DNA of 64,000 nucleotides, taken from assembly GCF_004151235.1 (NCBI RefSeq), contig NZ_JUIV01000016.1, positions 1-64,000 of the forward strand, given 5' to 3'. The notes under the pieces were generated by a model. That model saw only the letters and a list, made by a program, of their open reading frames with translations. It ran no database searches and was not told where the DNA came from. The translations under genes were made by a program, and so were the position numbers. The DNA is from Flavobacterium anhuiense (GTDB lineage: Bacteria; Bacteroidota; Bacteroidia; Flavobacteriales; Flavobacteriaceae). This document shows positions 16,986 to 25,814 of the stretch, one piece after another; position 1 is the first letter of the stretch; every line of letters starts with the position of its first letter.

Positions 16986-19900
16986 ATGAGACTAAAATTC
17001 CTTATAGCATTCTTATTGTTTAGCAGTTTTTATTATTCGTATTCACAGAATATAAAATTTGCGCACTATAATGATAATAATGGACTGTCTCATAATTCGG
17101 TACGCCATATTGTGCAGGATAAAAAAGGTTTTATGTGGTTTGGAACATTCTCTGGATTAAACCGTTTCGATGGCTATCAGTTCAAGAATTATATGAGTTC
17201 TACTCCTGGAAAAAATAAATTATACAATGATGATATTACAGCTTTAGAATTAGATGAAGCTTCTAATAATTTATGGATCGGCACTCGAAAAGGATTGACG
17301 CTTTTTAAAATGGACACTCATGTCTTTACTACTTTTTTTCATAAAAAAGACGATCCAAACAGCCTGCCTGATGATGAAGTGAGATCGGTTTATGCTGATA
17401 AATTTAAGAGAGTTTGGGTGGGTACAAAGACCAAAGGAGTCTATTTGTTTTCTCTAAAAGAAAACCGATTTGAAAAAGTCCAGCTAAAAGGCTTTGATTA
17501 TGTCAAAGAGATTTTTGAAGATAAAAAAGGCAATGTTTGGGTTGGTAGTTATGAAAAATCAGGTGTGGCCAAAATTACAATGGATGCAAAAGGGGCAATT
17601 GTCAGGATTATGACCTATACGCTCTCTGTACCAAATTCAAATGTCAAAAATCCCTATCTCAATTTTATTTATGAAGATGCCAAATCAGATATTTTTATCG
17701 GAACTAGAGAAGGATTGTATAAATTGGATAAAGCCAGAAATCAGTTTGTTAATCTATACATCGATAACAAACAGGTTAGAGGCGCTTTAGGTCCATATTT
17801 TCTATCTGTTGCAAAAGCCCCAGACGGGAAATATTGGGTTGGAACGTTAGGAGGGTTGCTGGTTTGCAATGAGTTGGAAGATATTCAAAAAGGAAATTAC
17901 AAATGGTATTATTCTATTTTGTCAGATGATAGTTCGCTGGTTGATAATTTAATAGCCTCACTTTATTTTGATAAATCTGGCGTACTATGGATTGGAACCG
18001 AAGATGGTCTGGATAAATATGATCCTTATGAAAATCAGTTTACTTTAAACAAAGACATATCGCGTTCTATTGGAAATCAGGCGCCAAGAATAAGAGGTTT
18101 TGCAAAAACATACGATGAAAAAGTAATTGTTGCGACCTATCATAACGGACTTTTTATCTCCAATACAAAAGGCTCAGTCCCGTTGCATAATACAGGAAAA
18201 GATATTGCCAGCATTTATTCAGATGATGGAAAGATATTTTACTGCGGTCTTTGGGATGGAAATATTTTGGTGTACAATTACATGACAAATTCTTCCAGAG
18301 AAATACATACCGGATTTGATAATTCGCCTGTTTTTGCTTTTTCTAAAATTGATGGAGAATCTCTCATTGCGGGTTCATTTGGAGAAGGTGCTTTAATTTT
18401 AAATACTAAAACTCTACAGATACAGACTTCAAGCAAGCTTTTGCCAAACTTTCAAATCAATGCGATTGATAGGGATGCCAAAAATAATATATGGTTTGCT
18501 ACAGAAACGGGAGTGGTAAAATACAATATCAATTCAGGGAAAATAGAAACCTATTCCTCTCTTTTTGTTAAAGAAAAGGGAGTTCCTCATGATGAAAATG
18601 TAAGCGATGTTTTAGTGGATGTAAAAGGCAAGATATGGGCTTCAACACGTTTTGGACTATGCTTATACAATCCGAAAAAGAACGAATTTGAACCCATAAA
18701 AAATTTGAAAGAACTTTCGGGAAAATGGATTACCGATATTCTTTCGGATACAAAAGGGAATTTGTGGCTAAATATCAATAACAATAATATTGCTTTTGTT
18801 AAAGCTGATTTGAGAGAAATCAGTATCTATCATGTAAACAGCGGTAATAGATTGGACGTTTTCAGCTCCAGCGGCTTCTTTTATTTTAATAATTCGAATA
18901 TTTTTCTGGGAGGGAAAAACGGAATTATTTCTTTTTCGCCTCCAGCTATGAAAAGAAACAAATGGTCGCCATTGCCGGTGATTTCTGAATTTAAAATTCA
19001 GAACGAAGAAGTTTTTCCAGAAATGGAAATCAATGGAGAAATACCGCTTTCAAAAGATCTGAATTATGGTAAAGAAATTGAGCTGAGCCATAAAAACCGC
19101 AATTTTTCTATTCAGTTTTCTACTCCTTCTTTTGCAAATGAAAAATTGAACAGGTTTCAATATATGCTAGAAGGCTTTGATAAACATTGGATTACGGCAA
19201 ATAGTACCTCAAGAATCGTTCAATATACCAACCTTTATCCTGGAAACTATACTTTTAAAATCAGATCGAGCAATAGTGACGGATATTGGAGTAAAACGGT
19301 TTCTTATAAAATAAAAATCCTGCCTCCGTTCTGGCTCACGCCAACTTCGTTTCTAATGTTTTTTGCAATTCTGTTTGGCGTTTTTTATTTCATCAGAAGA
19401 GAGATTAAAAACAGGATAAGACTAAAACAAGAACTGCTTACCGAAAAAGTAAACAGAGAACATGATATAAAACTGAACAACGAAAAACTGCGTTTCTTTA
19501 CGAATATTTCGCATGAATTAAGAACTCCTTTGACATTGATTTTGGGGCCTGCAAAACAGCTTTTGGAGGAAAACAGCAATGCAACCGATTATGAAAAAAG
19601 CAGATACAATCTGATTTATCAAAATGCAAGCCGATTGTTGAATCTGGTAAATCAGGTTTTAGATTTTAGAAAAGCGCAATCAGGTGAGTTGAAGCTAAAG
19701 GTGACACAGACGGATATTCTTTCCTATTCTAAGAATATTTTTGATTCATTTAAAGAAATGGCTTTCGACAAAAAAATCAAGCTCAATTTTATTTCTGAAG
19801 ATGAGCAGATAAACGGATGGCTGGATAATGACAAGTATGATAAAATACTGTATAATCTTTTATCGAATGCCTTGAAGTTTACCAATAAAAACGGAAATGT

Positions 19901-21017
19901 AGATTTGTATGTCGGGCTTAAAGATACGGTTGAAGATATTTTGGTAATTGAGGTAACTGATGATGGAATCGGAATACCATTCAAAAGCCAGAATAAAATT
20001 TTTAAACGTTTTTATCAGGCGTCTAACAGTCAGGCAAACAATACCGGATCGGGAATTGGCTTGTCGCTTGTAAAATCTTTGGTTTCAATTCATAAAGGGA
20101 TTATTTCGGTTGAAAGCACACCAGGAAAAGGAAGTACATTTAGAGTCGAAATTCCGATAGATCGCTCTTCTTATGAGAATAAAGAAGTGTTTGAATATGC
20201 TCTTAAAAATGACAATCTAAGCATGCTTATTCCAGAAAAAGCAGCTAAGAAAATCATACAAAGTACAGATTTAAAAGAAAAAATCTTGGTTATTGAAGAC
20301 AATAGTGAACTAAGAAAATATCTAGTTGATTATTTGTCTGATTATTATAAAGTTTACGAAGCCGAAAATGGGCAGGAAGGTTTGAAAATCTGCCGACAAA
20401 TTAAGCCTATCTTATGCGTTACAGATGTCATGATGCCTGTTATGGATGGACTAGAATTTTGTAAAGAACTTAAGAATGACGAATTTATCAGCCATATTCC
20501 GGTTATAATGCTGACGGCGCTTTCTGAAAATATGGATAAAGTAAAAGGTTACGACACTGGAGCAGATGGTTATCTTGTAAAACCTTTTGAGCCATTATTA
20601 TTGAAAACAGTTATTGAGAATATGATCAAATCGAGATTGGAGCTCAAACAGAAATTTTCTGGAGAAGTGGAAAGCAAAGTAAGCATGCTCACACATTCGC
20701 CAATAGATGAAGAATTTATGGAAAAAGTGACTAATCTGATCAATGATAATTTAAGTGAAGTAGATCTTTCTACCGATTTCTTGTGTGATAAATTGGGAGT
20801 AAGTTCGTCTAAACTCTACAGAAAAATAAAAGAACTTACCGACTTGGCCCCAAACGAGTTTATAAGAACCATACGTTTGAAAAAATCGGCAGAATTGCTT
20901 AAAACTAAAAAGTATAATGTTTCTGAAGTAACCAATTTGGTTGGTTTCAATGATCCGTTATATTTCAGCCGTTGCTTCAAAAAACAGTTTGGTTTTCCGC
21001 CGAGTAAACTGATATAA
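16986..21017 (+). CDS. Hybrid two-component system sensor/regulator (HTCS)
   Basis: A 1343-residue single-protein two-component system. A signal peptide is followed by two beta-propellers of Reg_prop repeats (KGFMWFGTFSGLNRFDGY and many later W-x-G-T blades), reaching about residue 690. A Y_Y_Y domain comes next (about 690-770), then one membrane helix near 782-800. The kinase core has the phospho-acceptor H843 in SHELRTPLTLILG, N-box NLLSNALKFTN, DDGIGIPF and GSGIGLSLVKSL. A receiver domain has D1147 in VTDVMMPVMDG. An AraC-type double helix-turn-helix forms the C-terminus (LGVSSSKLYRKIKELTDLAP, VGFNDPLYFSRCFKKQFGF). HTCS proteins bind periplasmic oligosaccharides and activate their own PUL. 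The three direct-repeat promoters at 2108, 4697 and 21432 are the best candidate targets. Confidence 0.96.
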   Translation: MRLKFLIAFLLFSSFYYSYSQNIKFAHYNDNNGLSHNSVRHIVQDKKGFMWFGTFSGLNRFDGYQFKNYMSSTPGKNKLYNDDITALELDEASNNLWIGTRKGLTLFKMDTHVFTTFFHKKDDPNSLPDDEVRSVYADKFKRVWVGTKTKGVYLFSLKENRFEKVQLKGFDYVKEIFEDKKGNVWVGSYEKSGVAKITMDAKGAIVRIMTYTLSVPNSNVKNPYLNFIYEDAKSDIFIGTREGLYKLDKARNQFVNLYIDNKQVRGALGPYFLSVAKAPDGKYWVGTLGGLLVCNELEDIQKGNYKWYYSILSDDSSLVDNLIASLYFDKSGVLWIGTEDGLDKYDPYENQFTLNKDISRSIGNQAPRIRGFAKTYDEKVIVATYHNGLFISNTKGSVPLHNTGKDIASIYSDDGKIFYCGLWDGNILVYNYMTNSSREIHTGFDNSPVFAFSKIDGESLIAGSFGEGALILNTKTLQIQTSSKLLPNFQINAIDRDAKNNIWFATETGVVKYNINSGKIETYSSLFVKEKGVPHDENVSDVLVDVKGKIWASTRFGLCLYNPKKNEFEPIKNLKELSGKWITDILSDTKGNLWLNINNNNIAFVKADLREISIYHVNSGNRLDVFSSSGFFYFNNSNIFLGGKNGIISFSPPAMKRNKWSPLPVISEFKIQNEEVFPEMEINGEIPLSKDLNYGKEIELSHKNRNFSIQFSTPSFANEKLNRFQYMLEGFDKHWITANSTSRIVQYTNLYPGNYTFKIRSSNSDGYWSKTVSYKIKILPPFWLTPTSFLMFFAILFGVFYFIRREIKNRIRLKQELLTEKVNREHDIKLNNEKLRFFTNISHELRTPLTLILGPAKQLLEENSNATDYEKSRYNLIYQNASRLLNLVNQVLDFRKAQSGELKLKVTQTDILSYSKNIFDSFKEMAFDKKIKLNFISEDEQINGWLDNDKYDKILYNLLSNALKFTNKNGNVDLYVGLKDTVEDILVIEVTDDGIGIPFKSQNKIFKRFYQASNSQANNTGSGIGLSLVKSLVSIHKGIISVESTPGKGSTFRVEIPIDRSSYENKEVFEYALKNDNLSMLIPEKAAKKIIQSTDLKEKILVIEDNSELRKYLVDYLSDYYKVYEAENGQEGLKICRQIKPILCVTDVMMPVMDGLEFCKELKNDEFISHIPVIMLTALSENMDKVKGYDTGADGYLVKPFEPLLLKTVIENMIKSRLELKQKFSGEVESKVSMLTHSPIDEEFMEKVTNLINDNLSEVDLSTDFLCDKLGVSSSKLYRKIKELTDLAPNEFIRTIRLKKSAELLKTKKYNVSEVTNLVGFNDPLYFSRCFKKQFGFPPSKLI

Positions 21018-21029
21018 TTAAGTTTTTTC

Positions 21030-21367
21030 TGCCACGAATTCACGAATTTTTTTAGCTCATATTAGATCGGATTTTTGTTCTAATTGCACTAATTTCTACA
21101 AATCGCTTATTTTCATTCCGACGAGAACCTGAGTGATAGCGAATAGGTGAAGCAAATTTCCATAAGTAACTCCGTAAAGATTTTAACTCCATTAAAAACA
21201 TAGCCCAAGGTTTCAACCTTGGGTACAAAATATATTTCCATTAGCGGTATTCTGCCCTTAAACAATTATAAATATTCATCTAAATAATTTAGAAAAAATC
21301 CGTGTAATTTTTACTTAAAAAAAGAAGTAGCATCTGTCTTCAAATAAAAATTCGTGAATTCGTGGCA
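21030..21367 (+). repeat. Long inverted repeat with nested palindrome (496-bp gap after HTCS)
   Basis: Perfect 22-bp inverted arms at 21030-21051 and 21346-21367, built on GCCACGAATTCACGAATT. Nested inside is a second hairpin, CCCAAGGTTTCAACCTTGGG (21204-21223). No gene is seen in the gap 21018-21513; beyond this repeat it holds only the MIOX promoter. Confidence 0.8.
21204..21223 (+). repeat. Nested 20-bp palindrome CCCAAGGTT…
   Basis: CCCAAGGTT and AACCTTGGG form perfect 9-bp arms around TC. It lies wholly inside the longer 21030-21367 repeat, as if one element had landed in another. Confidence 0.7.
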
Positions 21368-21431
21368 AAAAACACATTGCCATAGCTTTTCGTTTGTTTA
21401 GTGTGAAAAAATCCTACAATAATCAATTTTA

Positions 21432-21486
21432 TCCATGTTTTTGATGTATTAGTCCATTTTGAAAGGAGTATGTAATTCTATTTTTG
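21432..21486 (+). promoter_or_regulatory. PUL promoter upstream of MIOX
   Basis: TCCATGTTTTTGA starts at 21432 and a second TCCAT at 21453, 21 bp later. The -33 TTG (21459-21461) and -7 TATTTTTG (21479-21486, a full TAnnTTTG match, 17-bp spacer) follow. The -7 box is 26 bp from the second half-site, as at 2155 and 4744. It lies 27 bases before the MIOX ATG. The best-formed of the three shared promoters. Confidence 0.7.
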
Positions 21487-21513
21487 TCTTGTAACTTTTA
21501 ACTATTAAGCATT

Positions 21514-22395
21514 ATGAAAAAGCATATAGATACAGATAATCCTTTGAAAAATTTAGATGAATGGGAAGATGATTTACTAATGCGATATCCTGATCCTTCT
21601 GAAAAAAATGTAAAAGAAAAGCAAAAAGAAGAATTTAGGAATTATGTCGATTCAGAAAGGGTAGAAACAGTTAAGGAGTTTTATAGAATAAACCATACGT
21701 ATCAAACCTATGATTTTGTTTGCAGTAAAGAACAGGAATTTCTGCAATTCAATAAAAAAGAAATGTCAATCTGGGAAGCTGTTGATTTTTTAAACACGCT
21801 TGTAGACGACAGTGACCCAGATATTGATTTAGATCAGACGCAGCATCTTTTACAGACTTCAGAAGCAATTAGAGCTGATGGCCATCCTGATTGGTTTGTC
21901 TTGACGGGTTTTATTCATGATTTGGGTAAAATATTATGCTTGTTTGGAGAGCCGCAATGGGCAGTTGTAGGAGATACATTTCCTGTTGGATGTGCCTATT
22001 CGGATAAAATCGTGTACTCAGAATTTTTTAAAGAAAACCCAGATTACACAGATCCAAGATTCAATACCAAATTTGGAATCTACACAGAAAACTGCGGATT
22101 GGATAAGGTAAAGATGAGTTGGGGACATGACGAATATTTATATCAGATTATGAAAGATTACCTGCCAGAACCAGCTTTATACATGATTCGTTATCATTCA
22201 TTCTATTCTCAGCACAAAGAAAATGCGTATTCACATTTAATGAATGAAAAAGACATTGAAATGTTTGACTGGGTTAGAAAGTTCAATCCTTACGATTTGT
22301 ATACAAAAGCCCCAGTTAAACCCGATGTAAAGGCATTGCTTCCTTATTATAAAGAATTAGTGGCTAAATATCTGCCTGAGAAATTGAAGTTTTAA
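21514..22395 (+). CDS. Myo-inositol oxygenase (MIOX)
   Basis: A 293-residue cytoplasmic protein without signal peptide, close to the eukaryotic MIOX length. The whole family signature is visible: HLLQTSEAIRADGHPDW, LTGFIHDLGKILCLFGEPQW, VVGDTFPVGC, MSWGHDEYLY, MIRYHSFY and FNPYDLYTK. By comparison with mouse MIOX the di-iron ligands are H111, H135, D136, H205, H228 and D261, all present. The enzyme oxidises myo-inositol with oxygen to D-glucuronate (EC 1.13.99.1). It is preceded by its own copy of the PUL operator, directly after the HTCS gene, so it should be induced with GH89 and susCD. The product would join galacturonate from pectin in the hexuronate pathway, whose enzymes are not in this window. 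Confidence 0.95.
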   Translation: MKKHIDTDNPLKNLDEWEDDLLMRYPDPSEKNVKEKQKEEFRNYVDSERVETVKEFYRINHTYQTYDFVCSKEQEFLQFNKKEMSIWEAVDFLNTLVDDSDPDIDLDQTQHLLQTSEAIRADGHPDWFVLTGFIHDLGKILCLFGEPQWAVVGDTFPVGCAYSDKIVYSEFFKENPDYTDPRFNTKFGIYTENCGLDKVKMSWGHDEYLYQIMKDYLPEPALYMIRYHSFYSQHKENAYSHLMNEKDIEMFDWVRKFNPYDLYTKAPVKPDVKALLPYYKELVAKYLPEKLKF

Positions 22396-22408
22396 AAAGG
22401 CCAGATAG

Positions 22409-22534
22409 ATACATAGAAACATAGTTTTTTGAGCTAAAGATGTATTATAAGAACTAGTTTCCCACACATAGCTTGATATTTTATAATAAGTCAAACGCCT
22501 TTGAAATAAAGTAAAAAACTATGTTTCTATATAT
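22409..22534 (+). repeat. Palindromic intergenic repeat, family 1, copy B
   Basis: Inverted 22-bp arms at 22409-22430 and 22513-22534 with one mismatch, sharing CATAGAAACATAG with copy A. The inner AAGTCAAACGCCTTT (22488-22502) matches copy A at all but one base. The central palindrome of copy A is here eroded. Same orientation as copy A. Confidence 0.75.
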
Positions 22535-22572
22535 TTAAAAAAAATAATGTCAGCTATCTAAAACCAAAACAA

Positions 22573-25500
22573 ATGCAGAAAACCAAAACCAAAATACTTT
22601 TATTCAGCCTGCTTATACTTTGTGGCGCAGCTGTTTTGGCACAGGAAAAAGATCGCAACGATTGGGAAAATCCTCTTGTGTTTCAAATCAACAGAGAACC
22701 CGCAAGAGCAGCTTTTCTTCCTTATGCAGATGAAACTTCTGTAATCATTGATAACTATGAAAATTCGCCTTGGTATTTTTCTTTGAATGGAAAATGGAAA
22801 TTTTCATGGTCGCCAACACCAGACGAGCGTCCAAAGGATTTTTATAAAACAGATTTCAGCACTTTACACTGGAAAGAACTTCAAGTGCCTTCGAATTGGG
22901 AATTAAACGGATATGGAGTTCCGATTTACACCAACATAACGTATCCTTTCGAAAAAAATCCGCCTTTTATTAATCATTGGGATAATCCGGTAGGATCTTA
23001 TAAAAAAGATTTTGTGCTGCCTGAAAATTGGAAGAATAGACATGTTTTTCTTCATTTTGAAGCAGGAACAGCGGCAATGTACATTTGGGTAAATGGTGAA
23101 AAAGTAGGTTATACAGAAAACACCAAAAGTCCAGCTGAATTTGATATTTCGAAATATCTGAAACCAGGTAAAAACGATTTGGCTATTGAAGTTTACAGAT
23201 GGAGTGATGGTTCATATCTGGAAGATCAAGATATGTGGAGACTTTCTGGAATTGACAGAAATGTGTATTTGTATAGTACAGACAATGTTCGCATTTCGGA
23301 TTTCTTTGCAAAACCAGATTTAGATGCAAAGTATAAAAACGGAAGTTTAAATGTTGATGTGAGTTTAAAAAATCTGACTTCAAAAGCGGTAAACAATCAA
23401 AAGCTAATTGCGAAACTACTTGACGCCTCGGGTAAAAATGTTTTTAACAAAGAGTTTAATGTCAATTTTGAAGCTTCAAAAATTCAGAATCTTAATTTTT
23501 CTCAGAATGTATCGAATCCGAAATTGTGGAGTAGCGAAACTCCTAATTTATATACTTTAATTCTCACCTTAAAAAACACAAAAGGAGAAATTGTAGAAAC
23601 GGTTGGAACGCAAATCGGATTCAGAAAAGTGGAACTAAAGGGCGGGCAATTATTGGTAAATGGTGTCAGATTGATGGTTCATGGTGTAAATATTCACGAG
23701 CATAATCCAGAAACTGGACATTACCAGGACGAAGCTACGATGATGAAAGACATCAAAATGATGAAACAGCTAAATATAAATTCTGTACGCTGCAGTCACT
23801 ATCCAAACAATATTCTGTGGGTAAAATTGTGCAACAAATACGGTTTGTTTTTGGTCGATGAAGCCAATATTGAAAGCCATGGAATGGGAGTGGAAGGACA
23901 GCCTCTAAAGTGGATGAATCCAAAAACTAATCCGGGTTATCTTCCAGAATGGAGAGAAGCACATTTGGACCGAATTTATAGTCTTGTTGAAAGAGATAAA
24001 AATATGCCATCGGTAATCATTTGGTCATTAGGAAACGAAAGTGCTAATGGACCAGTATTTCATGAAGCATATAAATGGATCAAAAAAAGAGATAATTCGC
24101 GTTTGGTTCAATTTGAGCAGGCAAAAGAAAATGAGAATACAGATATCATTTGTCCAATGTATCCAACAATTGAATACGTGAAAGAATATGCGGCAAGAAA
24201 AGAAGTGAGCCGTCCGTATATCATGTGTGAATATTCGCATGCAATGGGAAACAGCAGCGGTAATTTTCAGGAATATTGGGACATTATTCGCGGCAGCAAA
24301 AATATGCAAGGCGGATTTATTTGGGATTGGGTAGATCAGGGATTTTATGGAGTCGATGAAGCGGGGCGTAAATACTGGACTTATGGTGGCGATATGGGAA
24401 GTCAGAATTATTTAAATGATGAAAACTTCTGCCATAACGGATTAGTTTATCCAGATAGAACACCACATCCTGGGGCTTTTGAAGTGAAGAAAGTCTATCA
24501 GAATATTTTATTTAAAGCGGTAGATATCAAAAATGGTATAATCGAAATTAATAATGATTTTGGATTTACAAATCTGAACAAGTACAACTTTAAATATGAA
24601 GTTTTAGAGAACGGTAAAGTAATCAAACAAGGAAATTTGAATGTTGCTTTAGATCCAAAAACTAAAAAACAATTCAAGCTTGATTTGCCAAAATTAGAAT
24701 CAAAAGAAGGAACAGAATATTTGTTGAATGTTTTTGCTTACACAAAAGAAGGTTCAGAATTATGGCCTCAAAACTTTGAAATTGCCAAAGAACAATTTGT
24801 AATTGAAGACGGTAAATATTTCGAAAAGTCTGAAAAACCTGCTTCTGCAAAAATTCAAGATGAAAAAGACCAATTTGTTTTGACTTCAGATAATGTTACA
24901 GTTAACATCAGTAAAAAAACAGGACTGATATCTTATTACAGTTTAAAAGGCGAGCAATACTTTACAGAATATCCTGAACCGAATTTCTGGAGAGCTCCAA
25001 CTGATAATGATATCGGAAATAAAATGCAGATTAGAACCAATGTCTGGAGAACAGCTGGAAAAAACACTTCGTTAGAAAATATTCAGCAAACAGAAGAAAA
25101 CGGTAAAAAATATATCGTTGCAAAATTAAAATTGAATGATGTTGCTTCTGATTACACAATTAAGTATGCATTAGAAAATGATGGTGCTTTAGAAATTCAA
25201 GCCTTTTATAAAAAAGGAAATAATCCAGTACCAGAACTGCCGCGTTTCGGAATGATTTTCACCTTGAAAAATACTTTGGAGAATCTGGATTATTACGGAA
25301 GAGGTCCTTTAGAAAATTATCCAGATAGGAAAACTTCTTCATTCAAAGGAATTTATAATAGTAAAGTTGCAGACCAATATGTGCCTTATACACGCCCACA
25401 AGAAAATGGATATAAGACCGATATACGCTGGTTTAAATTGTCAAGCAATACAGGAAAAGGCTTGGAAATAAAAGGTCTGCAGCCTTTATGTATGAGTACT

Positions 25501-25710
25501 TTGAATAATTATCCGAGTGATTTTGATGGAGGAATTTCTAAAAAGAACATTCATTCCAGCGATATTACTCCGAGAAATGAAGTAGTCGTATGTGTAGACT
25601 TGACTCAGCGAGGCTTGGGGGGCGACAACAGTTGGGGACAACCGCCACATGAACAATATGTATTAACCCAAAGCGAATACAGCTACGGATTTATTATTAA
25701 ACCACTTTAA
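22573..25710 (+). CDS. GH2 beta-galactosidase, secreted
   Basis: A 1045-residue LacZ-type enzyme with a signal peptide ending VLAQ near residue 23. It shows the five-domain GH2 layout. The N-terminal jelly roll has FHFEAGTAAMYIWVNGEKVG and SDGSYLEDQDMWRLSGIDRN. An immunoglobulin domain and the barrel follow, with GVNIHEHNPETGH, acid/base E489 in LGNESANG and nucleophile E553 in MCEYSHAMGNSSG. The C-terminal beta-galactosidase small-chain domain ends at residue 1045. It releases terminal beta-galactose in the periplasm. It lies between MIOX and the HGSNAT-like gene, separated from each by a palindromic repeat. The galactose could come from arabinogalactan, RG-I side chains or galactose on a mannosyl core. 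Confidence 0.93.
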   Translation: MQKTKTKILLFSLLILCGAAVLAQEKDRNDWENPLVFQINREPARAAFLPYADETSVIIDNYENSPWYFSLNGKWKFSWSPTPDERPKDFYKTDFSTLHWKELQVPSNWELNGYGVPIYTNITYPFEKNPPFINHWDNPVGSYKKDFVLPENWKNRHVFLHFEAGTAAMYIWVNGEKVGYTENTKSPAEFDISKYLKPGKNDLAIEVYRWSDGSYLEDQDMWRLSGIDRNVYLYSTDNVRISDFFAKPDLDAKYKNGSLNVDVSLKNLTSKAVNNQKLIAKLLDASGKNVFNKEFNVNFEASKIQNLNFSQNVSNPKLWSSETPNLYTLILTLKNTKGEIVETVGTQIGFRKVELKGGQLLVNGVRLMVHGVNIHEHNPETGHYQDEATMMKDIKMMKQLNINSVRCSHYPNNILWVKLCNKYGLFLVDEANIESHGMGVEGQPLKWMNPKTNPGYLPEWREAHLDRIYSLVERDKNMPSVIIWSLGNESANGPVFHEAYKWIKKRDNSRLVQFEQAKENENTDIICPMYPTIEYVKEYAARKEVSRPYIMCEYSHAMGNSSGNFQEYWDIIRGSKNMQGGFIWDWVDQGFYGVDEAGRKYWTYGGDMGSQNYLNDENFCHNGLVYPDRTPHPGAFEVKKVYQNILFKAVDIKNGIIEINNDFGFTNLNKYNFKYEVLENGKVIKQGNLNVALDPKTKKQFKLDLPKLESKEGTEYLLNVFAYTKEGSELWPQNFEIAKEQFVIEDGKYFEKSEKPASAKIQDEKDQFVLTSDNVTVNISKKTGLISYYSLKGEQYFTEYPEPNFWRAPTDNDIGNKMQIRTNVWRTAGKNTSLENIQQTEENGKKYIVAKLKLNDVASDYTIKYALENDGALEIQAFYKKGNNPVPELPRFGMIFTLKNTLENLDYYGRGPLENYPDRKTSSFKGIYNSKVADQYVPYTRPQENGYKTDIRWFKLSSNTGKGLEIKGLQPLCMSTLNNYPSDFDGGISKKNIHSSDITPRNEVVVCVDLTQRGLGGDNSWGQPPHEQYVLTQSEYSYGFIIKPL

Positions 25711-25721
25711 ATAACCTGTTG

Positions 25722-25812
25722 TTTAGTTCTAGTCACAGTTTTCAGTAACATAAACACTGAATACTGCGACTGCGACTGAATACTGCGATAGAAAATTAAA
25801 ACTAGAACTAAA
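25722..25812 (+). repeat. Inverted repeat with internal direct repeat
   Basis: TTTAGTTCTAGT (25722-25733) and ACTAGAACTAAA (25801-25812) are perfect 12-bp inverted arms, the right one ending two bases before the next ATG. Inside, ACTGAATACTGCG occurs twice (25756-25768, 25775-25787) around ACTGCG. Another small intergenic element, unlike family 1. Confidence 0.7.
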
Positions 25813-25814
25813 AA

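Noticed and set aside
21514..22395. Generic HD-domain phosphohydrolase
   Set aside because: The IHDLGK motif alone suggested this, but the full MIOX signature and all six metal ligands are present.
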